Both the position numbers and the translations under genes were made by a program. From assembly GCF_945957345.1 (NCBI RefSeq), contig NZ_CAMFKW010000008.1, forward strand, positions 1 to 64,000: 64,000 nt of DNA, written 5' to 3'. Below the pieces are notes generated by a model. That model saw only the letters and a list, made by a program, of their open reading frames with translations. It did no database searches and had not been told where the DNA came from. This stretch comes from an uncultured Allobosea sp. Lineage in GTDB: Bacteria; Pseudomonadota; Alphaproteobacteria; Rhizobiales; Beijerinckiaceae. Every line of letters starts with the position of its first letter. Position 1 is the first letter of the stretch. This document shows positions 17,825-26,600 of the stretch, piece after piece.

Positions 17825-19540
17825 TCACCGTTGACGAGGCAATTCACCGCGCCGGGACGTGGCCAGCACTTCGGCCACGCGATCCTCGGAGAGGCCATAA
17901 TCGGTGCGTGCCGCCTCTGCCGAGACATAGCCCAGCGCGAGATCGCGCTCCACGCGGTTTGCGGCCCTGTTGGCAGCCGCGCCATAGCCGGCGCCGCCCG
18001 GAAAGGCCATCACGACCTTGCGGCCATGCGGCACGAACTGCTTGCCCTTGCCCTTCATCGCCGTGCCGTCGTCGAGCGCGATCGTCGTCGGGGCGCCGCC
18101 GCCGCCGCCGCGCCGACCGCGGGCAGGGTGATGGACGCGATCGAACATCGCCTGGATGTCGAACTCGTAGCCCTCCCAGGCGCCGACCTCCATGTGCTGG
18201 CCGAGGCCGCCGCGATGCTGGCCCTTGCCGCCGGAATCGGGCCGGAGCTCCTTGCGCCAGACGATGACAGGGCCGACCTGCTCGGTCGCCTCGACCGGCA
18301 TCGTCATCACGCCGGAAGGGAAGGCCGTAGCATTCATGCCGTCGAGCGCGGGCCGTGCACCGGAGCCGCCCGAGTTAAATGTGAGCACTTCGGCGCGCAC
18401 GGGATCGGCCGGCCAGGGGCCGTCGCTGCGCGGACGGAGCGAGACCTGGAAGTTGCAGAGGCTGCCGGCGCCCTCAGCCGGAACGAGGCCGGGCAGGAGC
18501 TTGTCGAGCGCGTCGTAGATCGTATCCGGCACCATATGGCCGATGATGTGGCGCAGCGCCACCGGCGCCGGCCAGACCGCATTCACGATGGTGTGCTCCG
18601 GCGCGGTGATGCGGAACGGCTCCAGCGAGGCCGCGTTGTTCGGGATTTCCGGCGCGATCGCGCATTTCAGCGCATAGCAGGTATAGGCCTTCGTATAGAC
18701 CAGCGGCACATTGATGCCGTTCTTGTCGACGCCCGAGGTGCCGGTCCAGTCGCAGAGCACGCCATCCGGCTCGATCGAGATCTTCACCTTGAGGTCGATC
18801 GGCCGGCTGTAACCGTCGATCCGCATATGGCCGTCTGCCGCGCCCCGCGGCAGCGCCGCGATCTTGTCGAGCGTCGCCTGGCGCGAGTTGGTCAGGATGA
18901 AGTCGGAGATACCGGCAAGATCGGCGAGCTTGAACTCGACCATCATGTCGATCAGCCGGCGATGGCCGATCTCGTTGCAGGTCGCGAGCGCATAGATGTC
19001 GCCGACGAGCTGGTCGGGCTCGCGGACATTGCCGCGGATGATCGTGACCAGAGTCTCGTTGACCGTGCCACGGTCGACGAATTTCATGATCGGGATATGC
19101 AGGCCTTCCTCATAGACCGAGTTGGCATCGGCGCCGAAGCCGCGTCCGCCGATATCGACGATATGGGCCGTGCAGGCGAAGAAGCTGACATGATGTCCAT
19201 TGTGGAAGGAGGGCGTGACGACGGTGATGTCGTGGAGGTGGCCAGTGCCTTCCCAGGGATTGTTGGTGATGTAGACATCGCCCTCGGCGATGTTGTCACG
19301 CCCGATGCGGCGGATGAAATGAGCGACGGCATCGGCCATGGCGTTGACGTGGCCGGGCGTGCCAGTCACGGCCTGTGCCAGCATCTCGCCTTTCTCGTTG
19401 TAGACGCCGGCCGAGAGGTCGCCGGCCTCGCGCACCGAGGTCGAGAAGGATGTGCGGATCAACGCCTGCGCCTGCTCTTCGACGACCGAGATCAGGCGGT
19501 TCCACATGACCTGATGGGCGACCTTGGAGATCTCAGGCAT
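17825..19540 (-). CDS. hyuB: Hydantoinase B / oxoprolinase family protein
   Basis: The protein has 571 residues from the ATG at 19540, which is preceded on its own strand by a good GGAAGGAG ribosome site; it overlaps the HyuA stop by 8 bases. The HyuB/HydB fold is seen in the N-terminal FSTSVREAGDLSAGVYN, in VTGTPGHVNAM, in GDVYITNNPWEGTGHLHDI and in the Gly-rich HRGGLGQHMEV. It pairs with HyuA to form an ATP-dependent amidohydrolase acting on cyclic amides such as 5-oxoproline or N-methylhydantoin. Carboxylases of acetone and acetophenone share the same fold, so the substrate is open. A glycine-rich patch (RRGGGGG, about 488-494) is unusual but may be a loop. Confidence 0.85.
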   Translation of the reverse strand: MPEISKVAHQVMWNRLISVVEEQAQALIRTSFSTSVREAGDLSAGVYNEKGEMLAQAVTGTPGHVNAMADAVAHFIRRIGRDNIAEGDVYITNNPWEGTGHLHDITVVTPSFHNGHHVSFFACTAHIVDIGGRGFGADANSVYEEGLHIPIMKFVDRGTVNETLVTIIRGNVREPDQLVGDIYALATCNEIGHRRLIDMMVEFKLADLAGISDFILTNSRQATLDKIAALPRGAADGHMRIDGYSRPIDLKVKISIEPDGVLCDWTGTSGVDKNGINVPLVYTKAYTCYALKCAIAPEIPNNAASLEPFRITAPEHTIVNAVWPAPVALRHIIGHMVPDTIYDALDKLLPGLVPAEGAGSLCNFQVSLRPRSDGPWPADPVRAEVLTFNSGGSGARPALDGMNATAFPSGVMTMPVEATEQVGPVIVWRKELRPDSGGKGQHRGGLGQHMEVGAWEGYEFDIQAMFDRVHHPARGRRGGGGGAPTTIALDDGTAMKGKGKQFVPHGRKVVMAFPGGAGYGAAANRAANRVERDLALGYVSAEAARTDYGLSEDRVAEVLATSRRGELPRQR

Positions 19541-21659
19541 GGGCGGGCTCCTTCCGCGCGGCGACGGCAGCGGCGGGTGCGGCTTCTGAAAGGCGGATAT
19601 CGATGCAGCCGTCGTTGAGCGTGACGGCGAAGCGGCTCGACGGCAGGACGATGGTGGTCTCGTCCTCGGTGACGATGCCGGGGCCGTTGATCCGGCTGCC
19701 GGCGGGCAGGGCGGTGCGGCTATGGGCTTGCGCCTCCACGCGCCGGCCGAGACCGGCATCGAAGACCGAGCGGCTGCCTTCGGCAGGCGCGTCGCGCACC
19801 TGCGAGACCGGCGCGACCGGAGCGACGGCCTCCTGCGGCGTGTGGGCGTTGACCGACCAGACGGTGATCTCGGCGGCGAGGCCCTTCACGGTGCGGCCGA
19901 ACAGGTTGGCGTATTCATGCTCGAAGCGCCGGAGGATGGCGGTTGGGTCGGCGGCGCGAGCTTCTTCCGGCGTTAGCGTGACCGGGATTTCCCAGCCCTG
20001 GCCGGCATAGCGCATATAGATCTTGTATTCGGCCTCGATCACGCCGGCCCAGCCGCAGGAGCGGACGACGCGGGTCGCTTCCTCTTCCATCTCGTCGAAG
20101 AGTTTCGTGACGCGTGCCGTGTCGAACTGGGCCAGCCGCATGAACAGCGTGCGGTTGGCCTCGAAGCTGAACGGCGCCCTGAGGAAGCCGATGGCCGAGC
20201 CGACACCGGCGCCGGGCGGCACGAGGCATCTGATAATGCCGAGCTTCTCGCACAAGCGGCCGGCATGGAGAGGCGCGGCACCGCCGAAAGCGATCATCGT
20301 GTATTCCGACAGGTCTTCGCCGTTCTCGACGGCGTGGACGCGTGCGGCATTGGCCATGTTCTCGTCGACGACCTCGGCCACGCCCCAGGCGCTTTCCTCG
20401 GCCGCCATGCCGAGCTTGTCGCCGATCTCCGTTTCCAGTGCGGCAGCCGACTCGTCGGCGAAGAGCGGGATCGTGCCGGCCGCGAAATTATCCGGATCGA
20501 TCTTGCCGAGTATGACGTCGGCATCGGTGACAGCCGGGCGCTTGCCGCCGCGGCCATAGCAGGCCGGGCCGGGCTCGGAGCCCGCGCTTTCAGGCCCGAC
20601 GCGGATCTGCTTCATCGAGTCGACATGGGCGAGGCTGCCGCCGCCGGCCCCGATCTCGACCATGTCGATCACGGGGATCGAAATCGGCATGCCCGAGCCC
20701 TTCTTGAAGCGATAGGTCCGGGCGACCTCGAAGACGCGGGCGGTCTTCGGCGTATAGTTCTTGATCAGGCAGATTTTTGCGGTGGTGCCACCCATGTCGA
20801 AGGAGAGCACCTTCTTCAGCCCGTGCCGCGCCGCGATGTAAGCGGCGAAGACCGCGCCGCCCGCCGGACCGGATTCGACGAGGCGCACCGGGAATTCCGA
20901 AGCGCTTTCCAGTGAGATGATGCCGCCGCCGGAATGCATCAGGAAGATCGGACAGGCGGCGCCTTCCGCCGCGAGCCGCCCCTTCAGCCGGACGAGATAG
21001 CTCTTCATCAGCGGCTTGATATAGGCGTTGGCGATCGTCGTATTGAAGCGCTCGTATTCCCGCATCTGCGGCGAGACTTCCGAGGAGAGCGAGACCATCG
21101 CGCCCGGCAGACGCTTGGTCAGCACCTCTTGGATCAGGCGCTCATGCGCGTCGTTGACATAGGAATGCAGCAGCCCGACCGCGACGCTCTCGTAGCCGGC
21201 TTCGCGCAGTTCATCGACCAGGGTTTCGACGGCGGCGCGATCCAGCGGAACCAGGACCTTGCCGCGCGCATCCATGCGTTCCTTGACGGTATAGCGCCGA
21301 TTGCGTGGCAATAGCGGCTCCGGCAGCGTCAGGTTGAGGTCGTATTGCTCGAAGCGGCTCTCGGTCCGCATCTCGATGACGTCGCGGAAGCCCTCGGTGG
21401 TGATGAGCGCGGTCTTGGCGCCGCGCCGCTCGATCAACGCATTGGTCGCCAGCGTCGTGCCATGGATGATCTGCCCGATCGCGGCGGCCGCGATGCCGGC
21501 CTTCTCGCAGACGCGGTGCATGCCTTCGATGATCGCATCCTCGGGCGCGGCGTAAGTCGTCAGGACCTTTGTGGAGAACCGCTGCCCACCCTGCTCCAGC
21601 ACGACGTCCGTGAAGGTTCCCCCGATATCGACGCCCAGGCGGGCCCCGAGAATGGACAT
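19533..21659 (-). CDS. hyuA: Hydantoinase A / oxoprolinase family protein
   Basis: This 708-residue protein begins with the actin/HSP70-like ATPase phosphate-1 motif LGVDIGGTFTDV (8-19). It continues with IIHGTTLATNALIERRGAKTALITTEGFRDV and the second nucleotide motif LSFDMGGTTAKICLI, with GGAAPLHA near residue 460. This is the ATP-binding half of the HyuA-HyuB amidohydrolases. Translation is coupled to hyuB by an 8-base overlap. Such pairs open 5-oxoproline or hydantoin rings using ATP; related proteins carboxylate ketones. The promoter would lie in the AT-rich strip 21660-21744. No permease gene is intact nearby; a broken TRAP permease lies just upstream on the other strand. Confidence 0.87.
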   Translation of the reverse strand: MSILGARLGVDIGGTFTDVVLEQGGQRFSTKVLTTYAAPEDAIIEGMHRVCEKAGIAAAAIGQIIHGTTLATNALIERRGAKTALITTEGFRDVIEMRTESRFEQYDLNLTLPEPLLPRNRRYTVKERMDARGKVLVPLDRAAVETLVDELREAGYESVAVGLLHSYVNDAHERLIQEVLTKRLPGAMVSLSSEVSPQMREYERFNTTIANAYIKPLMKSYLVRLKGRLAAEGAACPIFLMHSGGGIISLESASEFPVRLVESGPAGGAVFAAYIAARHGLKKVLSFDMGGTTAKICLIKNYTPKTARVFEVARTYRFKKGSGMPISIPVIDMVEIGAGGGSLAHVDSMKQIRVGPESAGSEPGPACYGRGGKRPAVTDADVILGKIDPDNFAAGTIPLFADESAAALETEIGDKLGMAAEESAWGVAEVVDENMANAARVHAVENGEDLSEYTMIAFGGAAPLHAGRLCEKLGIIRCLVPPGAGVGSAIGFLRAPFSFEANRTLFMRLAQFDTARVTKLFDEMEEEATRVVRSCGWAGVIEAEYKIYMRYAGQGWEIPVTLTPEEARAADPTAILRRFEHEYANLFGRTVKGLAAEITVWSVNAHTPQEAVAPVAPVSQVRDAPAEGSRSVFDAGLGRRVEAQAHSRTALPAGSRINGPGIVTEDETTIVLPSSRFAVTLNDGCIDIRLSEAAPAAAVAARKEPAHA

Positions 21660-21716
21660 GGCTTACGCGCCTCCGTTGTCTGAGAAGCGGAAGATGGAGT
21701 GCGCGGCCGATGCCGT

Positions 21717-21742
21717 CGAATTATTATTTTCTATGTAATTCG
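21717..21742. promoter_or_regulatory. AT-rich inverted repeat upstream of hyuA (candidate operator)
   Basis: The 7-base arms CGAATTA (21717-21723) and TAATTCG (21736-21742) flank a 12-base AT-rich centre in an otherwise GC-rich landscape, 58 bases before the hyuA start. The motif TCGAATTAT recurs upstream of the FAD-dehydrogenase operon (near 25573-25581), so one regulator might recognise both. This is a pattern observation only. Confidence 0.35.
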
Positions 21743-21744
21743 AT

Positions 21745-22179
21745 ATGGAATATTTATCGCTGCAGTGGAGGCCCGACCACCTCTGCGAGCCGTCGCGCGT
21801 CGCGAGCTGGGTCGATGCGATGCATCTGTCGCCCTATGCATTGCTGGCGGTGCTGGCCGTGTTCATGCTGATCCTCGGCTGCTTCCTCGAGGGCATCTCG
21901 ATCATCGTGCTGACCTCCTCGGTGATGCTGCCGATGGTGCAGGCGGCCGGCATCGACCTGCTCTGGTTCGGCATCTTCGTGGTGATCCTGATCGAAGCGG
22001 CGCAGATCACCCCGCCGGTCGGGTTCAACCTGTTCGTGCTGCAGAGCATCACCGGCAAGGACATCCTGGCGGTGACGAAGGCGGCGATCCCCTATTTCTT
22101 CATGCTGATGCTGCTGCTGGTCCTGATCACGGCTTTTCCGCAGATCGTCACCATCCTGCCGAAGATGATGGCGGGTTGA
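21745..22179 (+). pseudogene. Remnant of a TRAP-transporter large permease (DctM), C-terminal part only
   Basis: This frame of 144 codons ends like an intact DctM protein: it has a C-terminal block with LGCFLEGISIIVLTSSVMLPMV, WFGIFVVILIEAAQITPPVGFNLFVLQ and three or four transmembrane helices. A normal DctM has about 425-450 residues, so roughly the first 300 are missing. The first 18 or so codons are AT-rich and not family-like. No DctP or DctQ gene is present. I read it as a deletion remnant of a TRAP importer, probably once linked to the hydantoinase genes. A functional small membrane protein cannot be excluded but is unlikely. Confidence 0.8.
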
Positions 22180-22239
22180 ATCCAGCGCAAACTCGACGAT
22201 CTGATGCTTGGTGGCTTCTTATTGCCCGCCGCAGCAACA

Positions 22240-22590
22240 CAACTCATGGAAGCTGGCACGAATGAAACGCCTATTTCGGCGGGGACGAGATTGATTACCG
22301 ATCCGATCTGGGGGCAACTGGCCCAGGCGGGGCTCTAAGCCTGCCTCGTGACGTACTTTTCGGATTTCTTTGAGAAGGACCGGCCCGGCTTTTGCCGGCG
22401 GCAAAATGAAATGGTCGTCCTTCAAGTCTGACAGGTTGAGCGTTGCTCGACGGGTCCGCGCGTGAGAAGCGGGCATCACGGCCACCATGCCTTCTTCGAC
22501 GAGTGGTCGCGCTTGCACGTTTTCGCCGTACGGGAAGCCACGGCGCCGGAAGGCGACGTCGTATATGCCATCCAGCACTCGCATTCGTCC
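22240..22590 (-). pseudogene. Remnant of a LysR-family regulator (substrate-binding domain), frameshifted
   Basis: On the minus strand, codons from about 22570 down to 22318 encode a LysR effector-domain stretch (IYDVAFRRRGF, ARPLVEEGMVAVMPASHA, LSDLKDDHFILPP, EAGLEPRLGQ). The family pattern then continues in another frame (PQIGSVINLVPAEIGVSFVPAS), reached by skipping one base in a run of five G at 22310-22314. There is no helix-turn-helix part upstream (an in-frame stop lies just before) and the 3' end is lost. It is therefore a decayed fragment, lying back to back with the TRAP remnant. It may be the former regulator of that transport system. Confidence 0.75.
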
Positions 22591-22745
22591 GGGTGGTCAG
22601 GATTGCCGGCTTGGCCCGGGGACGGACGGCCTCGACCTCAACGGCTTAGTCGTTAGGAACCCGAAGACGTCGATCGTCTCCATCCCGTTCTTGACCTGGC
22701 GGGCGCTGGTCTACCGAGGGCAGCAGGTGCCGGCAGACATGCCGA

Positions 22746-23900
22746 TTAGTCGAATTCCTTGCGGAACTTGTCGCTGACCGTCGGCCCAGAGCGAAAGCGC
22801 CCGATCGAGAAGGGGCCGAGCGGCGTCTGCGTTGCGCCGTCGACGATCATTTCGCTCAGGCACAGGCCCACGCCGGGGCCGATCTGGAAGCCGTGGCCAC
22901 AAAAGCCGAAGGCGTGAAAGAGCCCGGGCGTCGTCTCACTCGGCCCGATCACCGGGATCATGTCCGGCAGATAGGCCTCGATTCCCGACCAGACGCGGAT
23001 GACATGGCATTGCGCCAGCATCGGCGCGACGCGCGCCAAGGCCTTCATCGCCGCGAGCGTCTTGACCGGCGGCACCGGGGCCCGGTTGGCCTGCGGATCG
23101 GCGGCGGTGCGCGGATAGCCTGCCAGGATGATGTTGCCCCGCGGAATCTGACGAAAGATCACCGAGCCGTCGATAGCCTGCACGGAAGGGCCGATCCGGT
23201 AGGGAAAGGGCTCGGTCACGAATTGGGGCGGGCCGGCGGGGAAGAGCGGCGCGGTCTCGCCGAAGCGCTCGGCGATCTCCAGCGCCCAGGCTCCGGCGCA
23301 GTTCACCAGCGCACCGCAGCTCAACAGGTCGCCATCCGCCAGTGTCAGGATGAAGCCGCTCCCGGCATTCTCGACCGCGGTAACGCGGGTGTTCTCGCGG
23401 ATGTCGGCGCCTTGTCTCGCCGCAGCACGCGCGACGGCCGGCGTGGCTAGCCGTGGATTGGCGGTCGCATCGCGCGCCGAATAAGTGGCTGCGATCGCGC
23501 GTTCGCCGAGCCAGGGCCAGCGCCGCCTGAGATCGGTGAGGCCGACGCGTTCGATGGAGAGGCCGTAGGACTCGGAAACCTGCGCATAGCTTTCGAGCTT
23601 CGTGCGCTCGTCTTCGTCATAGGCGAGATAGAGATGCCCGGTCTGCTCGAACTCGCAATCCTCGCCGATCAGCGCCTCGAAATCCTCCCAGAGCTCCTGG
23701 GAACGCAGCGAAAGCGGATACTGGCCGGGAAAGCGGCCCTGCAGACGCAAGTTTCCGAAGTTGACGCCGCTCGACTGCGCGCCGACGACGCCCTTCTCGA
23801 TCAATGTCACTTTTTGGCCCCGCCGGGCGAGAAAGAAGGCGGTCCAGGCTCCGATCAGCCCGCCACCAACGATGGCGACATCCGTGCTGGCGCGGCTCAT
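22746..23900 (-). CDS. FAD-dependent oxidoreductase, DAO family (beta subunit of a HcnABC/OoxAB-like dehydrogenase)
   Basis: This 384-residue protein has the FAD motif VAIVGGGLIGAWTAFFLARRG (8-28) and the C-terminal FAD-binding segment GFCGHGFQIGPGVG. It resembles the small oxidase subunit of three-part systems (HcnC, OoxB/NoxB, D-hydroxyproline dehydrogenase beta), which strip hydrogen from an amine or imino-acid carbon. Its start overlaps the stop of the next upstream gene by four bases, so the two are coupled, and a third [2Fe-2S] gene precedes both. Substrate: an amino or N-alkyl acid, unknown. Confidence 0.83.
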   Translation of the reverse strand: MSRASTDVAIVGGGLIGAWTAFFLARRGQKVTLIEKGVVGAQSSGVNFGNLRLQGRFPGQYPLSLRSQELWEDFEALIGEDCEFEQTGHLYLAYDEDERTKLESYAQVSESYGLSIERVGLTDLRRRWPWLGERAIAATYSARDATANPRLATPAVARAAARQGADIRENTRVTAVENAGSGFILTLADGDLLSCGALVNCAGAWALEIAERFGETAPLFPAGPPQFVTEPFPYRIGPSVQAIDGSVIFRQIPRGNIILAGYPRTAADPQANRAPVPPVKTLAAMKALARVAPMLAQCHVIRVWSGIEAYLPDMIPVIGPSETTPGLFHAFGFCGHGFQIGPGVGLCLSEMIVDGATQTPLGPFSIGRFRSGPTVSDKFRKEFD

Positions 23901-25261
23901 GCCGGGTCTCCGGCCGCTGCGAGGGCGATCGGCTTGACCGGGGCCTGGCCGCGCAGCCTTCCAGCGGCCGCGCCGTCATTTCCGGCGCCTGCCGCGACGA
24001 TTTCCTGAAGCGCAGGCCCGCAGACGCGGCCCTGGCACCGGCCCATGCCGCAGCGTGTCATCGCCTTGACGCGGTTGACTTCGGTCGGCCCGAGTTCCCT
24101 GGCCATTGCGGCGCGAACCTCGCCGACCGACACGTTCTCGCAACGGCAGAGCGTGACGGTGTCCGGCAGTGAGGCGATCTGCGCTTTCGGCCAGGCGAAG
24201 GCGCTGGCCAGCCCGCGTTGAAATTGGCGCAGCCGCTGTACTCGCCTTGCCAGGTTTCGCGTCGAGGCGACATCCTGCATCTGCCCGAGATCGGCAAGGA
24301 TCGCGTGGGCGGCGAGCAGGCCGCTGGCTTCCGCCGCATCGGCGCCGCCGATCCTGGCGCCGTCTCCCGCCAGATAGAGGCCAGGTCGCGCCCGGCCCAT
24401 GCCGTCGATGACAGGCAGGAACAGCCGGAAATCGGCGTCGTAGGCGAATTGCGCTCCGGCGAGATCGGCAAGCTGGGTTTCGGGTTTCAGGCCGTAGCCG
24501 AGCGCGATCGCGTCGCAGGCGAAGCGGCGTTCGCAACCCTGGCTGTCACGCAGCACCAACGCTTCGACCCGGTTCGTGCCCTCGATGGCGATGGGCGCGA
24601 CGCCGTGCAGCAATCTGGTCCCGGCGCGCAGCAAGGCGCCCATATACCAGAGGCCGCGAAACAGCGTGCGCGGCGCAGCCAGGAGCGCGGGCAGGGCCGC
24701 TGCCTTGGCCATAAGCGGCGTGGTGTCGGCGAGCACGGCAATCTCGGCACCCATGTCGCGATATTGCTTGGCGGCCAGCGACAGCAGCGGCGACGAGCCC
24801 AGGAATGCGACCCGGTTTCCGATCAGGCAGCCCTGGTCCTTCAGCGCGACCTGGGCGCCGCCGAGCGTGAACACGCCGGGCAGCGCCCAGCCGGGCAGCG
24901 GAGCGACCCTGTCCATCGCGCCGCTGGCGATGAGCAGCTTGTCGAAGGCAATGGTCTCGGCCCGCCCTTCGCGCAGGAGATGCAGTGTGTTGCCGTCGAT
25001 CGCCCAGACGAGCGTGCCGGGGCGATAGTCGATATGCGCGACCAGCGCGTCGAAGCGACGATGAAGCGAGGCGTATTTCTTCGCTTCGGAGCCCATCAGG
25101 CGATTCATGTCGAGCGCAAGGTCGTCAGCCGGTCGACGATAGCCCTGGCCGCCGGGCCGCGCGCCTTCGTCGATCAAGGTGGGCTTCAGGCCTTTCGCCA
25201 AGAGAAGCTCGGCGGCAGCGATGCCGGCCGGGCCGGCGCCGACAATGACGACCTCAGTCAT
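23897..25261 (-). CDS. NAD(P)/FAD-dependent oxidoreductase with [2Fe-2S] tail (alpha subunit, HcnB/OoxA-like)
   Basis: This 454-residue protein has an N-terminal FAD motif VGAGPAGIAAAELL (7-20) and the partner stretch RPGGQGYRRP. The pyridine-nucleotide-type fold sits in the middle. The C-terminal tail is a BFD-like iron-sulfur domain with Cys372, Cys374, Cys404 and Cys409 (LCRCENVS ... TRCGMGRCQGRVCG). This layout is that of the large subunit of HcnABC, octopine/nopaline oxidase and D-hydroxyproline dehydrogenase. It overlaps the [2Fe-2S] gene upstream by 8 bases and the FAD gene downstream by 4, making a tight three-gene operon for one membrane-associated or soluble complex. Confidence 0.86.
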   Translation of the reverse strand: MTEVVIVGAGPAGIAAAELLLAKGLKPTLIDEGARPGGQGYRRPADDLALDMNRLMGSEAKKYASLHRRFDALVAHIDYRPGTLVWAIDGNTLHLLREGRAETIAFDKLLIASGAMDRVAPLPGWALPGVFTLGGAQVALKDQGCLIGNRVAFLGSSPLLSLAAKQYRDMGAEIAVLADTTPLMAKAAALPALLAAPRTLFRGLWYMGALLRAGTRLLHGVAPIAIEGTNRVEALVLRDSQGCERRFACDAIALGYGLKPETQLADLAGAQFAYDADFRLFLPVIDGMGRARPGLYLAGDGARIGGADAAEASGLLAAHAILADLGQMQDVASTRNLARRVQRLRQFQRGLASAFAWPKAQIASLPDTVTLCRCENVSVGEVRAAMARELGPTEVNRVKAMTRCGMGRCQGRVCGPALQEIVAAGAGNDGAAAGRLRGQAPVKPIALAAAGDPA

Positions 25262-25568
25262 GAGCGGCGGCCGGCAGCTGTGGCTCGGCGAAAAGCACCA
25301 TCCCGTCAGAAACCGGGGTGGTGCAGGCTCTGATCCGGCCGCCTGCGGCGCTCCAGACCCAGCAATCCTGGCATGCGCCCATCAGGCAGAAGCCGGCGCG
25401 TGGTTCGCCTCCGAATTCCAGGCGACGGACGAGGGCACCATCTTGCAGGAGTGCGGCAAGGACGCTGTCGCCGATCGTCGCCCGAATGGCCGTGCCGTCG
25501 AAACTGAATGTCGCCGCTGCTCCGTTGCGGACGGCGACGCGGCGGAACAGGGCTTTTGACGGCTCCAT
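25254..25568 (-). CDS. (2Fe-2S)-binding subunit of the FAD dehydrogenase complex (HcnA-like)
   Basis: This 104-residue ferredoxin-fold protein has the plant-type [2Fe-2S] cysteine set Cys61-x4-Cys66-x2-Cys69 (GFCLMGACQDC) and Cys82 (RACTTP). It matches the gamma subunit of HcnABC and of hydroxyproline or sarcosine-like dehydrogenases, passing electrons from FAD to the respiratory chain. It is first in its operon and overlaps the alpha-subunit gene. On its strand a TTGACA (plus-strand TGTCAA, 25634-25639) and an AT-rich region lie 66-71 bases upstream, a likely promoter. Confidence 0.85.
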   Translation of the reverse strand: MEPSKALFRRVAVRNGAAATFSFDGTAIRATIGDSVLAALLQDGALVRRLEFGGEPRAGFCLMGACQDCWVWSAAGGRIRACTTPVSDGMVLFAEPQLPAAAHD

Positions 25569-25654
25569 GCAGATTCTCGAATTATCTCTATACGATAAAA
25601 CTTTGCGTATTTTGATAAGTCGTGAGAAAGCTTGTCAAGGCGGCGTGTCGGGGA
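25569..25654 (-). promoter_or_regulatory. Promoter/operator region of the FAD-dehydrogenase operon
   Basis: This 86-base AT-rich gap separates the [2Fe-2S] gene from the stop of the IclR gene on the same strand. It holds TTGACA (minus strand, 25639-25634) and, in the same direction, TTTATCGTA (centred near 25592). That word differs in one base from TTTATCGCA in the palindrome at 26562-26582 upstream of the enoyl-CoA hydratase operon, so the same IclR protein may act at both. TTATC and GATAA (5-base arms, 7 apart) also flank the site. Confidence 0.4.
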
Positions 25655-26479
25655 TCAGACCCGCGAAATGGCGTGGGCGGCGGCGATGACCAGGGACGAG
25701 AAGCGCGAAACCACTTCTTCGTGGCTGAAGCGCGACGTCGAGGTTGCGATGTTGACGGCCGCCTCCGGCCGGCCGTGGTGGTCGACGATCGGCGCCGCGA
25801 TCGACGCATCGCCGAGATAGACTTCCTCGAAGGCGGTGGCATAGCCCTGTGCCGCAGACTGGCGCAGCTTTTCGCGCAGCGCGTCGCGCTGCCAGGTGGT
25901 CGAGGGCGTATGAGGCTTCGGGTCGGACGCGTCGATGATCGCCATCGCCTCGTCCTCGGGCAGGCGTGACAGCATCGCGATGCCGGGAGCCGTGGCGTAG
26001 GCCGGCATGCGGGTACCGATGATCACGTCGGTGTTGAGGACGTGGCGGCTGAGGAAGCGCGAGACGAAGATGATCTGCGTACCCTCGCGCACGGTCAGGT
26101 TGACCGTCTCCTCCGTCTGCTTGCTGAGATGCATCAGATAGGGCATCGCCCGGTCCAGCAGGCGGCTGCTGCGCACGAAATGGTAGCCGAGATCCAGCGT
26201 CTTCGCGGTCAGCTCGAAGCGTTTGGTCTGCGCATCCTTGTGGAGATAGCCGAGCTTGGTGAGGGTGTGGGTGAAGCGCTGCGCGGCGCTGACGTCCATG
26301 CCGGTTTCCGAGGCGACCTGCGAAAGATTCAGCGTCTGGTGTTGCCGGCCGAAGGCTGAGAGCACCCGAAACGCCTTCTCGACGGAATTGACCATCAAGG
26401 CGTCGTCCTTCCGCCCCGGCCGCTCGGCCGGCGGTGCTGCGCTCTTGCGGCCGTTCTGTCGCGATTCAGGCATCGTCAT
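25655..26479 (-). CDS. IclR-family transcriptional regulator
   Basis: This 274-residue protein has an N-terminal winged helix-turn-helix (about 30-95; VEKAFRVLSAFGRQHQTLNLSQVASETGMDVSAAQRFTHTL is the characteristic opening of IclR proteins, here noted as landmarks, with A-Q-R-F in the recognition helix). An effector-binding domain follows (residues 110-270, with YATAPGIAMLSRLPEDEA and AAPIVDHHGRPEAAVNI). It lies between two catabolic operons: the FAD dehydrogenase (same strand, downstream) and the enoyl-CoA hydratase/ABC operon (divergent). It probably responds to a small carboxylate and controls both. A palindrome in the divergent promoter is the best candidate operator. Confidence 0.87.
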   Translation of the reverse strand: MTMPESRQNGRKSAAPPAERPGRKDDALMVNSVEKAFRVLSAFGRQHQTLNLSQVASETGMDVSAAQRFTHTLTKLGYLHKDAQTKRFELTAKTLDLGYHFVRSSRLLDRAMPYLMHLSKQTEETVNLTVREGTQIIFVSRFLSRHVLNTDVIIGTRMPAYATAPGIAMLSRLPEDEAMAIIDASDPKPHTPSTTWQRDALREKLRQSAAQGYATAFEEVYLGDASIAAPIVDHHGRPEAAVNIATSTSRFSHEEVVSRFSSLVIAAAHAISRV

Positions 26480-26523
26480 CGGTGGCTCTTCTCCTCATCC
26501 GTCAATGGCTGGACGCGGCGACC

Positions 26524-26582
26524 TTGACAAGGTGAGCCGGTCGCGCAGAATATTCAATAGAATTTATCGCATTGCAATAAAT
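26524..26582 (+). promoter_or_regulatory. Divergent promoter and palindromic operator of the enoyl-CoA hydratase/ABC operon
   Basis: TTGACA at 26524-26529 with GAATAT at 26548-26553 (18-base spacing) forms a plausible sigma-70 promoter. The 21-base near-perfect palindrome 26562-26582 (9 of 10 pairs; half-site ATTTATCGCA) lies just downstream of it and 18 bases before the start codon, where a bound IclR protein would block transcription. The palindrome is seen directly; the binding partner is inferred from the neighbouring gene. Confidence 0.5.
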
Positions 26583-26600
26583 ACTCATCGGAGAGTGGTA

